A stretch of 64,000 nucleotides of DNA, taken from contig NZ_NBOC01000015.1 of assembly GCF_002104455.1 (NCBI RefSeq), positions 31,311 to 95,310 on the forward strand, given 5' to 3'. Each line of letters opens with the position of its first letter. Positions within the stretch are counted from its first letter, which is position 1. The notes below the pieces were generated by a model. The model ran no database searches. It was not told where the DNA came from and saw only the letters and a program-made list of their open reading frames with translations. Position numbers and translations under genes: made by a program. Shown piece by piece: positions 57,430 through 64,000 of this stretch. The DNA is from Colwellia chukchiensis (lineage in GTDB: Bacteria > Pseudomonadota > Gammaproteobacteria > Enterobacterales > Alteromonadaceae).

Positions 57430-58836
57430 ATGTCAAACGCTGTTTTAGATTTAATTAAAGAACATGATGTCAAGTTTGTTGATTTACGTTTTACTGATTC
57501 AAAAGGTAAAGAGCAGCACGTTTCAATTCCACATCATCAAGTAAACGAAGACTTTTTTGAAGATGGAAAAATGTTTGACGGTTCTTCAATTGAAGGATGG
57601 AAAGGCATTGACGAGTCTGACATGGTGATGATGCCGGTAGCTGAATCTGCAGTGCTTGACCCGTTTGCTGAAGCCGTTACCTTAAATATCCGTTGTGATA
57701 TTCTCGAACCTTCAACCATGCAAGGCTATAGCCGTGACCCTCGCTCTGTGGCGAAGCGCGCTGAAGACTATATGCGCAGCACAGGTATAGCAGATACGGT
57801 TTTAATTGGTCCAGAGCCTGAGTTTTTTGTTTTTGACGATGTTCGCTTCCATACTGATATGGCGGGCTCATTTTATAAAATAGATGATAAAGAAGCCTCT
57901 TGGAATTCAGGTACTGAGTACCAAGAAGGTAATATGGGACATCGTCCAGGTGTTAAAGGTGGCTATTTCCCAACATCACCAGTGGATTCATCTCAAGATT
58001 TACGCTCGGCCATGTGTCTAGTAATGGAAGAGATGGGCTTAGTGGTTGAAGCACATCACCATGAGGTAGCCACTGCCGGCCAAAACGAGATAGCGTGTCG
58101 TTTTAATACTATGGTGTTAAAAGCTGACGAAGTGCAGGTATATAAGTATGTAGTTCATAATGTTGCGCATGCTTACGGTAAAACCGCAACCTTTATGCCT
58201 AAGCCGTTAGTCGGTGACAATGGCTCTGGTATGCATGTTCACCAGTCATTAGCTAAAGATGGTGTTAACTTGTTTGCTGGCGACAAGTATGGCGGTTTAT
58301 CTGAAATGGCATTGTACTATATAGGTGGTATTATTAAGCACGCCAAAGCCTTGAATGCGTTTACTAACCCTTCTACAAACTCATATAAGCGTTTAGTACC
58401 TCACTTTGAAGCTCCGGTTATGTTGGCTTATTCTGCCCGTAACCGCTCAGCATCTATTCGTATTCCAATTGTACCTTCACCCAAAGCGATGCGTATTGAA
58501 GCGCGATTCCCTGATCCTGCTGCCAACCCTTATTTAGCATTCTCTGCGTTATTGATGGCTGGACTTGATGGTATTAAAAATAAGATTCACCCTGGTGATG
58601 CTATGGATAAAGATCTCTATGATCTTCCTGCTGAGGAAGCAGCGGCAATTCCACAAGTGGCAACATCATTAGAAGATGCGCTTGACGCATTAGAAAATGA
58701 CATGGATTTCTTAACAGAAGGTGGTGTTATGGATAAAGACATGATCGAAGCCTACATAAACATAAAACGTAAAGAGGTGGAGTTATTGAACCAAACAACT
58801 CACCCTGTTGAGTTTGATATGTACTACAGTGTCTAG
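57430..58836 (+). CDS. glnA: Glutamine synthetase, type I
   Basis: Dodecameric enzyme that makes glutamine from glutamate and ammonia. Length 468 residues. [20 protein letters not shown] (about 50-69), the metal/ATP site segments EPEFFVFDD and [13 protein letters not shown], and [12 protein letters not shown] are intact. Tyr397 in [11 protein letters not shown] is the adenylylation site, so control by GlnE is expected. GGAG stands before the ATG. Transcription is probably NtrC/sigma-54 dependent (sites at 57263-57368). A strong terminator follows. Confidence 0.99.
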   Translation: MSNAVLDLIKEHDVKFVDLRFTDSKGKEQHVSIPHHQVNEDFFEDGKMFDGSSIEGWKGIDESDMVMMPVAESAVLDPFAEAVTLNIRCDILEPSTMQGYSRDPRSVAKRAEDYMRSTGIADTVLIGPEPEFFVFDDVRFHTDMAGSFYKIDDKEASWNSGTEYQEGNMGHRPGVKGGYFPTSPVDSSQDLRSAMCLVMEEMGLVVEAHHHEVATAGQNEIACRFNTMVLKADEVQVYKYVVHNVAHAYGKTATFMPKPLVGDNGSGMHVHQSLAKDGVNLFAGDKYGGLSEMALYYIGGIIKHAKALNAFTNPSTNSYKRLVPHFEAPVMLAYSARNRSASIRIPIVPSPKAMRIEARFPDPAANPYLAFSALLMAGLDGIKNKIHPGDAMDKDLYDLPAEEAAAIPQVATSLEDALDALENDMDFLTEGGVMDKDMIEAYINIKRKEVELLNQTTHPVEFDMYYSV

Positions 58837-58857
58837 TTAACTTAAGTAAATAGTTTA

Positions 58858-58887
58858 AAAAAAGCTCACCAAGGTGAGCTTTTTTTG
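58858..58887 (+). terminator. Rho-independent terminator after glnA
   Basis: AAAGCTCACC / GGTGAGCTTT hairpin followed by seven Ts, 25 bases after the glnA stop. It separates glnA from DUF4124-ntrB-ntrC. Confidence 0.93.
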
Positions 58888-58951
58888 TGGTACATTTGTT
58901 CATATTTGGATAGATTAACATTACACCTACGGAACAGGACTATAGCTTTTG

Positions 58952-59476
58952 ATGAACTTGGCACGCTTTTGCATTTTTTTTGTATTGCTCACGCAAGCTA
59001 TTACAGTGTTTGCAAATTCCGCGAAAATATATGTATGGCGTAATGAGCAAGGTGTGCTTGTCTTCTCTGATAGCCCTAAGCCCGGCGCAGAAGAAGTCGA
59101 TGTTAAAGAAACCAATACCGCCAAATCTTCGGTAGACACTTCAATCTTAGATATAAAGCCAAAAGCCATCACCAATGACTATCAAGTCGAAGTCGTTCAA
59201 CCTCAAAATAATGCCACAGTTAGAGACAATACCGGCTCGGTTTATGTTTCTGGGCGTATTAAGCCGATATTTAAACGAGGTTTAAAGATACAACTTTATT
59301 TAGATGATGAGGCATACGATAAACCGCAAACTCATTCTATGTTTGTACTAAGAAATATAGATCGTGGTGAACATCAAATAAAAATGAGCTTGATTGATGA
59401 TAAAGGCAAGATTATTGCAACATCTCCTTCAGTAACGTTTTATATGCATAGAGTCTCAGTTAATAAAGCAAATTAG
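58952..59476 (+). CDS. Exported DUF4124 domain protein
   Basis: 174 residues with a signal peptide (about 1-21) and an N-terminal DUF4124 domain (about 22-60: KIYVWRNEQGVLVFSDSPKP), followed by a beta-sandwich-like part (VSGRIKPIFKRGLKIQLYLD). The function is unknown; members often lie between glnA and ntrBC in Alteromonadales, which is a positional observation only. The start is the ATG at 58952, one codon after an in-frame TTG. Confidence 0.88.
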   Translation: MNLARFCIFFVLLTQAITVFANSAKIYVWRNEQGVLVFSDSPKPGAEEVDVKETNTAKSSVDTSILDIKPKAITNDYQVEVVQPQNNATVRDNTGSVYVSGRIKPIFKRGLKIQLYLDDEAYDKPQTHSMFVLRNIDRGEHQIKMSLIDDKGKIIATSPSVTFYMHRVSVNKAN

Positions 59477-59525
59477 CTAGTTTAAAGTGCATATCCTGCA
59501 ATATTTATTTACACTCGTTACTTAG

Positions 59526-59542
59526 CGCACCAATTTAGTGCA
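59526..59542. promoter_or_regulatory. NtrC site at the ntrB start
   Basis: CGCACCAATTTAGTGCA fits the 17-base NtrC consensus with a mismatch at the first base. It ends at the ribosome binding site of ntrB, where bound NtrC would block transcription. This resembles the autorepression at glnLp of E. coli. Confidence 0.7.
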
Positions 59543-59552
59543 AGGAAAAGTA

Positions 59553-60635
59553 ATGGCTAATCACCGAGTTAATTTAAAACAGATAAAATTACATTATCAA
59601 CATGCCCTACCAAACCAAATGGTCACGGCTGTGGTGGTTTTAGATCATAATTTACGCATTTGCTACGTCAACCCTGCTGCTGAAGCGTTATTGGTAAAAA
59701 GCTTTAACAAGTTATACCGACTGACCATAGCGCAAGTTTTTTACAACACTCCTATTAATACTCGTCGATTAGAGCAATTGCTAACCACAGGGCAAGAATT
59801 TAGTGATAGTGATGTCACCATTGAGTTTTTTGATCATCGTCAGATCACAGTCGAGATCACAGCATCTTCGGTGACCTTTGAGCAATGCCCCCATATTCTT
59901 TTAGAATTCAAGCAAATTGATCAGCAAAAACAAATCAGTGATGAAGCGTTTCAACAGCAACAATGGGAGTCGGCACGCGATCTTATCCGTGGCTTAGCCC
60001 ATGAAATTAAAAATCCATTAGGTGGCCTGCGCGGCGCGGCTCAACTACTCGACAAAGAACTGAATATTGAGCAGCGAGAGTATACTGCAATGATTATCGA
60101 ACAAGCAGATCGGTTAACCGACTTGGTAGATCGATTATTAGGGCCAAACCAACTACCGATCATGAAAACTCAAAACATTCATATCGTACTGGAAAAAGTG
60201 TTTAAGTTAACCCAGTTTGACAACCCAAAAAATATCACCTTAGTACGCGACTATGACCCGTCAATTCCTGAAATAACTTTTGATCAAGATAAGCTACAAC
60301 AAACCCTGATCAATATTGTTCATAACGCCATGCAAGTTTTGCAAAACCAACATAGCATCACATTGAAGACCCGCGCTGCAAACAATAAAACAATCAATGG
60401 CAAACGCATTAAACTCTGTGCCCAGATCAGTATCATTGACGACGGCCCCGGAATCCCTGAGCATATCCAAAGCACATTATTTTATCCTATGGTCTCGGGT
60501 AGAGCTGCAGGTACAGGCCTAGGGCTCTCTATCTGCCAAACTATTATTCATCAACACCAAGGTAAGCTATATTGCAAAAGCCGACCTGGTCGCACGGAAT
60601 TTACCATATTATTACCTTTTAACAGCGAGAATTAG
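59553..60635 (+). CDS. ntrB: Nitrogen regulation sensor kinase NtrB
   Basis: Cytoplasmic histidine kinase/phosphatase that sets NtrC phosphorylation in response to PII. PAS domain (about residues 20-120), HisKA with phospho-accepting His150 in RGLAHEIKNPLGG, and an HATPase with DDGPGIPE and GRAAGTGLGLSIC near 345. Length 360 residues. The start is the ATG at 59553, with AAGGA 6 bases before it; an in-frame GTG 5 codons earlier lies inside the NtrC site. It precedes ntrC by 2 bases. Confidence 0.97.
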   Translation: MANHRVNLKQIKLHYQHALPNQMVTAVVVLDHNLRICYVNPAAEALLVKSFNKLYRLTIAQVFYNTPINTRRLEQLLTTGQEFSDSDVTIEFFDHRQITVEITASSVTFEQCPHILLEFKQIDQQKQISDEAFQQQQWESARDLIRGLAHEIKNPLGGLRGAAQLLDKELNIEQREYTAMIIEQADRLTDLVDRLLGPNQLPIMKTQNIHIVLEKVFKLTQFDNPKNITLVRDYDPSIPEITFDQDKLQQTLINIVHNAMQVLQNQHSITLKTRAANNKTINGKRIKLCAQISIIDDGPGIPEHIQSTLFYPMVSGRAAGTGLGLSICQTIIHQHQGKLYCKSRPGRTEFTILLPFNSEN

Positions 60636-60637
60636 TA

Positions 60638-62041
60638 ATGCACAGTGAGCAAGTTTGGATAGTCGATGATGATAGCTCAATCAGGTGGGTATTAGAAAAA
60701 GCATTTTCTAACGCCAATATTAGCGTTGCAACATTTCATAACCCAGAAGACTTGTTAACCGCTCTATCGCATGAGCAACCAGAAGTTATTATCTCTGACA
60801 TTCGCATGCCGACAATGGATGGTATGACGCTATTAAACCAAGTTAATAAACAATTCCCCCATATTCCCATTATCATTATGACTGCGCATTCCGATTTAGA
60901 TAGTGCCGTCAACGCCTATCAGGGCGGCGCATTTGAATATCTACCCAAGCCATTTGATATCGACGACGCTATTACACTTACCAATAAAGCGCTAACCCAT
61001 GCACAAGAATTAAAGTCGACTAAACCATTAATCCCTCCCTTAGTTGAAGACGTTGGCATTATCGGCGCAGCACCGTCAATGCAAGAAGTCTTCCGCGCTA
61101 TTGGCCGACTTTCACGGTCAAGTATTAGCGTATTAATAAATGGTGAGTCTGGTACGGGTAAAGAGCTAGTCGCGCATGCGCTTCATATTCATAGTCCGCG
61201 TGCCACTGCACCTTTTATCCCATTAAATATGGCAGCTATTCCAAAAGATCTCATCGAATCTGAGCTATTTGGTCACGAAAAAGGCGCATTTACGGGCGCT
61301 AATGCAGTGCGCCAAGGACGCTTTGAACAAGCACACAAAGGTACACTTTTCTTAGATGAAATAGGCGATATGCCGCTTGATATTCAAACACGGCTATTGC
61401 GAGTGCTTGCAGACGGACAGTTTTATCGTGTTGGTGGCCATGCCCCGATTAAAGTCGACGTAAGAATCATTGCTGCCACCCATCAAAACCTCGACGGGCA
61501 AGTCACGAGTGGCGACTTTCGTGAAGACTTGTTTCATCGCCTTAATGTGATCCGTATCCAAATACCCAGCTTAAGAGAGCGTAAAGAAGATATAGCACAA
61601 CTAACTCAACACTTTCTAGAAAAAGCAGCGACTGAATTAAGTGTTGAATGTAAAACTTTACACCCTAAAACGCTATCTTATCTCGAGCAGTGTGAATGGC
61701 CAGGTAATGTTCGGCAACTCGAAAACTTATGCCGTTTTCTCACGGTTATGGCGAGCGGTAATGAAATATTACTGGCAGACTTACCAAATGATTTTACTGA
61801 AAAGACTAATGAGAGCCTGCCAGCAATAGATGCTAGTTGGCAAGAGCAGCTGGCGGCTTGGGTAGATCATGAACTCTCATCAGACCGAAAAAACATTAAT
61901 GACTTAGTGATACCTAATGTTGAAAAAATATTACTAGAGCGGGCTTTAGCTCATACACAAGGACATAAACAAGAGGCAGCTAAGCGCTTAGGCTGGGGCA
62001 GAAACACCTTAACCAGAAAATTAAAAGAGCTTAAACTTTGA
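60638..62041 (+). CDS. ntrC: Nitrogen regulation response regulator NtrC
   Basis: Sigma-54 enhancer-binding activator. Receiver domain with the phosphorylated Asp54 ([12 protein letters not shown]), AAA+ domain with Walker A GESGTGKE (169-176) and the sigma-54 contact loop GAFTGA (216-221), and a C-terminal Fis-type HTH ([20 protein letters not shown]). Length 467 residues. It probably acts on the sites at 57263-57301 and on its own operon at 59526. Confidence 0.98.
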   Translation: MHSEQVWIVDDDSSIRWVLEKAFSNANISVATFHNPEDLLTALSHEQPEVIISDIRMPTMDGMTLLNQVNKQFPHIPIIIMTAHSDLDSAVNAYQGGAFEYLPKPFDIDDAITLTNKALTHAQELKSTKPLIPPLVEDVGIIGAAPSMQEVFRAIGRLSRSSISVLINGESGTGKELVAHALHIHSPRATAPFIPLNMAAIPKDLIESELFGHEKGAFTGANAVRQGRFEQAHKGTLFLDEIGDMPLDIQTRLLRVLADGQFYRVGGHAPIKVDVRIIAATHQNLDGQVTSGDFREDLFHRLNVIRIQIPSLRERKEDIAQLTQHFLEKAATELSVECKTLHPKTLSYLEQCEWPGNVRQLENLCRFLTVMASGNEILLADLPNDFTEKTNESLPAIDASWQEQLAAWVDHELSSDRKNINDLVIPNVEKILLERALAHTQGHKQEAAKRLGWGRNTLTRKLKELKL

Positions 62042-62046
62042 GTTAA

Positions 62047-63024
62047 TTAGGCTCTTTCAATTGTAAACGCTACGACATTTTCAATATGCTTAGTCGACGT
62101 AGCGAGCATGATAAGACGATCGACTCCTAACGCTACCCCAGCACAATCTGGTAGTCCGTGAGCAAGCGCAGCAATAAAGTTCTGGTCAATTTTTCGCTGG
62201 GGTTTAGCTAATTTTGTTCTAATTAAATTATCCTGCTCAAAGCGCTGTTGCTGTTGCTTAGCGTCTGTTAGCTCATGAAAGCCATTCGCTAATTCAATAC
62301 CCTTAAAGTAACATTCAAATCGCTCAGCCACTCGGCTATCTTTAGTGCTAATTTTTGCGAGTGATGCTTGGCTAGCGGGGAAATCATAAACAAAACATGG
62401 CACCTTAGAGCCAATTTTAGGCTCAATTAACTCCGCCATAACAAATTGTAATAGGGTGTCTAGGCTTTCTTCATCTTGTAACCAGTCACTTAATTTATTG
62501 TGCTCACGGATAAGCGTAAGCAGTTGCTTTTTGTTAGTTTGCAACGGGTCGATTTTGGTTTCTCTAAGAAAAAGCGCTTGATAGCTTATATATTCGACTT
62601 GCTGGCAGCCGAGAATTAGTCTTAACAAATCAGCAACTTCATGCATCAATTGCCGATGATCAAAACCAAGCCGGTACCACTCTAACATAGTAAACTCTGG
62701 GTTATGATAACGCCCGTGTTGCTCATGTCGAAATGCTTTACAAATCTGATAGCAACATCCATAGCCGCTAGCTAAAAGTCGTTTCATGGCAAACTCTGGG
62801 GACGTTTGCGCATATAGTGTTATAGACTCATCACAATGACTATCCTCAGAATAGTGATACTGACTCGTAAAGGCATCTAAATGAGCATCCGTGACCGTTG
62901 CATGAGATAGTATTGGTGTCTCTACTTCAACAACATTGTTAGCGGCAAAAAAGGCTCTAATTTGAGTTAATATTTTCGCTCTTTGTTTAGCCTGCTGCCA
63001 ACTCATACTCGCTTGCCATGCCAT
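62047..63024 (-). CDS. epmA: EF-P lysine--(R)-beta-lysine ligase
   Basis: Truncated class II lysyl-tRNA synthetase paralogue that adds (R)-beta-lysine to elongation factor P. Class II motifs: FRHEQHGRYHNPEFTMLEW (motif 2 loop) and ALGVDRLIML (motif 3). The anticodon-binding domain is absent. Length 325 residues equals E. coli EpmA. Its partners epmB and efp are outside the window. It converges on ntrC with 5 bases between the stops. Confidence 0.97.
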   Translation of the reverse strand: MAWQASMSWQQAKQRAKILTQIRAFFAANNVVEVETPILSHATVTDAHLDAFTSQYHYSEDSHCDESITLYAQTSPEFAMKRLLASGYGCCYQICKAFRHEQHGRYHNPEFTMLEWYRLGFDHRQLMHEVADLLRLILGCQQVEYISYQALFLRETKIDPLQTNKKQLLTLIREHNKLSDWLQDEESLDTLLQFVMAELIEPKIGSKVPCFVYDFPASQASLAKISTKDSRVAERFECYFKGIELANGFHELTDAKQQQQRFEQDNLIRTKLAKPQRKIDQNFIAALAHGLPDCAGVALGVDRLIMLATSTKHIENVVAFTIERA

Positions 63025-63070
63025 TAATTAGCTCTCCATCAAAATAGTAAATCTAGCCATAATGTAAACG

Positions 63071-63100
63071 AAAAAAGCCCTTGTCAAAAGACAAGGGCTT
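63071..63100 (-). terminator. Terminator after the distal 5S gene
   Basis: On the minus strand the perfect 11-bp stem AAGCCCTTGTC / GACAAGGGCTT with a TTTT loop is followed by a T-run, 8 bases beyond the 5S 3' end. Confidence 0.93.
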
Positions 63101-63108
63101 GGAAAGTG

Positions 63109-63226
63109 TGTCTGATAATGTCCTACTCTCACATGGGAACTCCCACACTACCATCGGCGCTAACACGTTTCACTGCTGAGTTCGGAATGGGATCAGGTGG
63201 GACCATGTTGCTATTGTCATCAGACA
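63109..63226 (-). rRNA. rrf: 5S rRNA, distal divergent copy
   Basis: 118-base 5S gene on the minus strand with the canonical core (GATCCCATTCCGAACTCAG, GCGCCGATGGTAGTGTGG). Its termini TGTCTGATGA and TTATCAGACA pair as helix I. It differs from the proximal copy at about 17 positions by eye, in helix I, helix III-side and loop regions, and the helix I changes are compensatory. It lies beyond the intrinsic terminator at 63282-63309. Confidence 0.95.
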
Positions 63227-63281
63227 AAAAACGTTATGACTTAATTAACTTAAAAATTAGCTAAATCATAAGGTTTTAGAC

Positions 63282-63309
63282 AAAAACCCGCAGCGTCAGC
63301 TGCGGGTTT
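63282..63309 (-). terminator. Terminator between the two 5S genes
   Basis: On the minus strand a perfect 10-bp stem AAACCCGCAG / CTGCGGGTTT with a CTGACG loop is followed by TTTTT. Confidence 0.9.
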
Positions 63310-63314
63310 CTTTT

Positions 63315-63391
63315 AATAGAAGCCTAGCGATGTCCAGCTTCGCTCTCACATGGGCTTTCTCAGTGACATAAGCCACACTACCATCGGCGCT
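63315..63391 (-). pseudogene. 5S rRNA remnant
   Basis: Three blocks of the 5S 3' half survive in order: GCCTAGCGATGTCC (63322-63335), CTCTCACATGGG (63343-63354) and CCACACTACCATCGGCGCT (63373-63391), all given as plus strand. The stretches between them are replaced by unrelated sequence, and the 5' half is missing. The flank AATAGAAGCCTAGCGATGTC is repeated exactly at 63411, 96 bases away, suggesting origin by tandem duplication. Confidence 0.8.
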
Positions 63392-63417
63392 TCTTGACTT
63401 TACTAAACTAAATAGAA

Positions 63418-63534
63418 GCCTAGCGATGTCCTACTCTCACATGGGAACTCCCACACTACCATCGGCGCTACTGCGTTTCACTGCTGAGTTCGGAATGGGA
63501 TCAGATGGTTCCACAGTGCTATTGTCGCTAGACA
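63418..63534 (-). rRNA. rrf: 5S rRNA, proximal copy
   Basis: About 117 bases, minus strand, directly downstream of the 23S gene. It has the standard 5S core; the ends TGTCTAGCGAC and TCGCTAGGC pair as helix I. Confidence 0.96.
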
Positions 63535-63892
63535 AAATTTTCTTGTTAAATATCACACTGACGTCATTGCTACAATCGCTTCGATACTCATTGACGAACG
63601 TCAACTCCGTTTCTCGCTCATTTGCGGCTTTGTCACTGTTCATTTACTTTCGTAAATACACTTAACAAGTTACAATCTTGAAAGCTTTTAATGAGTGATA
63701 AATACATTTTAATCTCTTATTCACACGATATGTACGTGATAGTTCTTTTCAGAATCTTGTCAAACCTTGACTGAGGTAAATCGCTTAGTAACGACGTAAT
63801 TCAAACTGACGTGTAGGGTTTCTACACGAGGTTTTCATTACTCAGTTAGTAAGTGATGTTAACCAGTCAATACAAAACCACTTGGGTGTTGT
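63535..63892 (-). other. 23S-5S spacer
   Basis: 358-base spacer, no tRNA visible. It contains a perfect 7-bp hairpin CGTGTAG / CTACACG with a 5-base loop at 63809-63827. The sequence next to the 23S end can be expected to pair with the 23S leader for RNase III processing, which is outside the window. Confidence 0.6.
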
Positions 63893-64000
63893 ATGGTTAA
63901 GCCTCACGGGTAATTAGTATTGGTTAGCTCAATGCCTCGCAGCACTTCCACACCCAACCTATCAACGTTGTAGTCTCCAACGACCCTTTAGGGAGCTTAA
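63893..64000 (-). rRNA. rrl: 23S rRNA, 3' end
   Basis: The last about 108 bases of 23S rRNA on the minus strand. The conserved end ACGTTGATAGG...TTGAGCTAACC...GTGAGGCTTAACC is clear and matches the E. coli 3' terminus in layout. The remainder of the rRNA operon lies to the right of the window. Confidence 0.95.

Noticed and set aside
57024..57458. 144-codon plus-strand reading frame upstream of glnA
   Set aside because: It runs through the NtrC and sigma-54 sites and into the start of glnA, has no ribosome binding site and no family character.
63535..63892. tRNA gene in the 23S-5S spacer
   Set aside because: No cloverleaf or T-loop signature could be found; only a small hairpin is present.

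Overview
The window looks like chromosomal core DNA of a marine gammaproteobacterium of the Alteromonadales, most like the Colwelliaceae (Thalassotalea/Colwellia type). That placement is inferred from gene order and protein character: priA-ftsN-hslVU next to rpmE, dnaB-alr, glnA-ntrB-ntrC next to bipA, moderately AT-rich intergenic DNA, a type II secretion system, and a large secreted subtilase with a GlyGly-CTERM tail. I see no insertion sequence, prophage, CRISPR array or tRNA.

Layout from left to right. Positions 1-3432 (minus strand) hold the start of a type II secretion operon (gspC, gspD, the first codons of gspE). Then come the redox/heat chaperones hslR and hslO and a 1544-residue S8 protease with a GlyGly-CTERM tail. 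A minus-strand group follows: an outer membrane protein of the type that co-occurs with GlyGly-CTERM systems, a DUF2333 protein and a PCuAC copper chaperone. 12961-18414 holds a crotonase, a phage-shock operon (secreted small protein, pspA, pspC, small membrane protein) behind a sigma-54 promoter, a mercaptopyruvate sulfurtransferase, an unannotated 39-residue membrane peptide and dusA. 18624-22194 holds a haem-protein pair (DUF3365 cytochrome, cytochrome b561) divergent from a membrane-anchored LuxR regulator, then cheX and yjbQ.

22198-33200 holds alr and dnaB, an ECF sigma / anti-sigma / DUF4097 operon with its own ECF-type promoter, rpmE, priA, a SPOR protein (ftsN) and heat-shock hslVU behind a sigma-32 promoter, then a DUF971 protein. 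33238-37988 is a cyclic-di-GMP cluster: a GGDEF-EAL gene broken by a one-base frameshift, rraA, and a doubly degenerate GGDEF-EAL protein. 38131-43853 is the complete histidine utilisation locus (hutI divergent from hutC-hutH-hutU) with two identical HutC-type operators; its urocanase is the long, animal-like form. 43981-47529 holds htpX divergent from an nfeD-SPFH-SPFH membrane-organising operon. 47596-54389 holds small and housekeeping genes (yeeZ-like, NTF2-like, yiiD, a spermidine-synthase-like methyltransferase, dtd, pip, yihY, two small ORFs). 54775-62041 is bipA and the nitrogen locus glnA-DUF4124-ntrB-ntrC, with sigma-54 and NtrC sites. epmA and the 3' end of an rRNA operon (23S end, 5S, a broken 5S remnant, a terminator, and a second, divergent 5S) close the window, all on the minus strand.

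The strongest unexplained signal is a 13-bp palindrome, GACATAATATGTC. It occurs three times, each time intergenic, in front of the psp operon, htpX and the nfeD-SPFH operon. All three are membrane-integrity functions, which suggests a common, so far unnamed regulator of envelope stress. The second is the rRNA tail with two strongly different 5S genes and a 5S fossil. All assignments are from reading the sequence; no database search was run.
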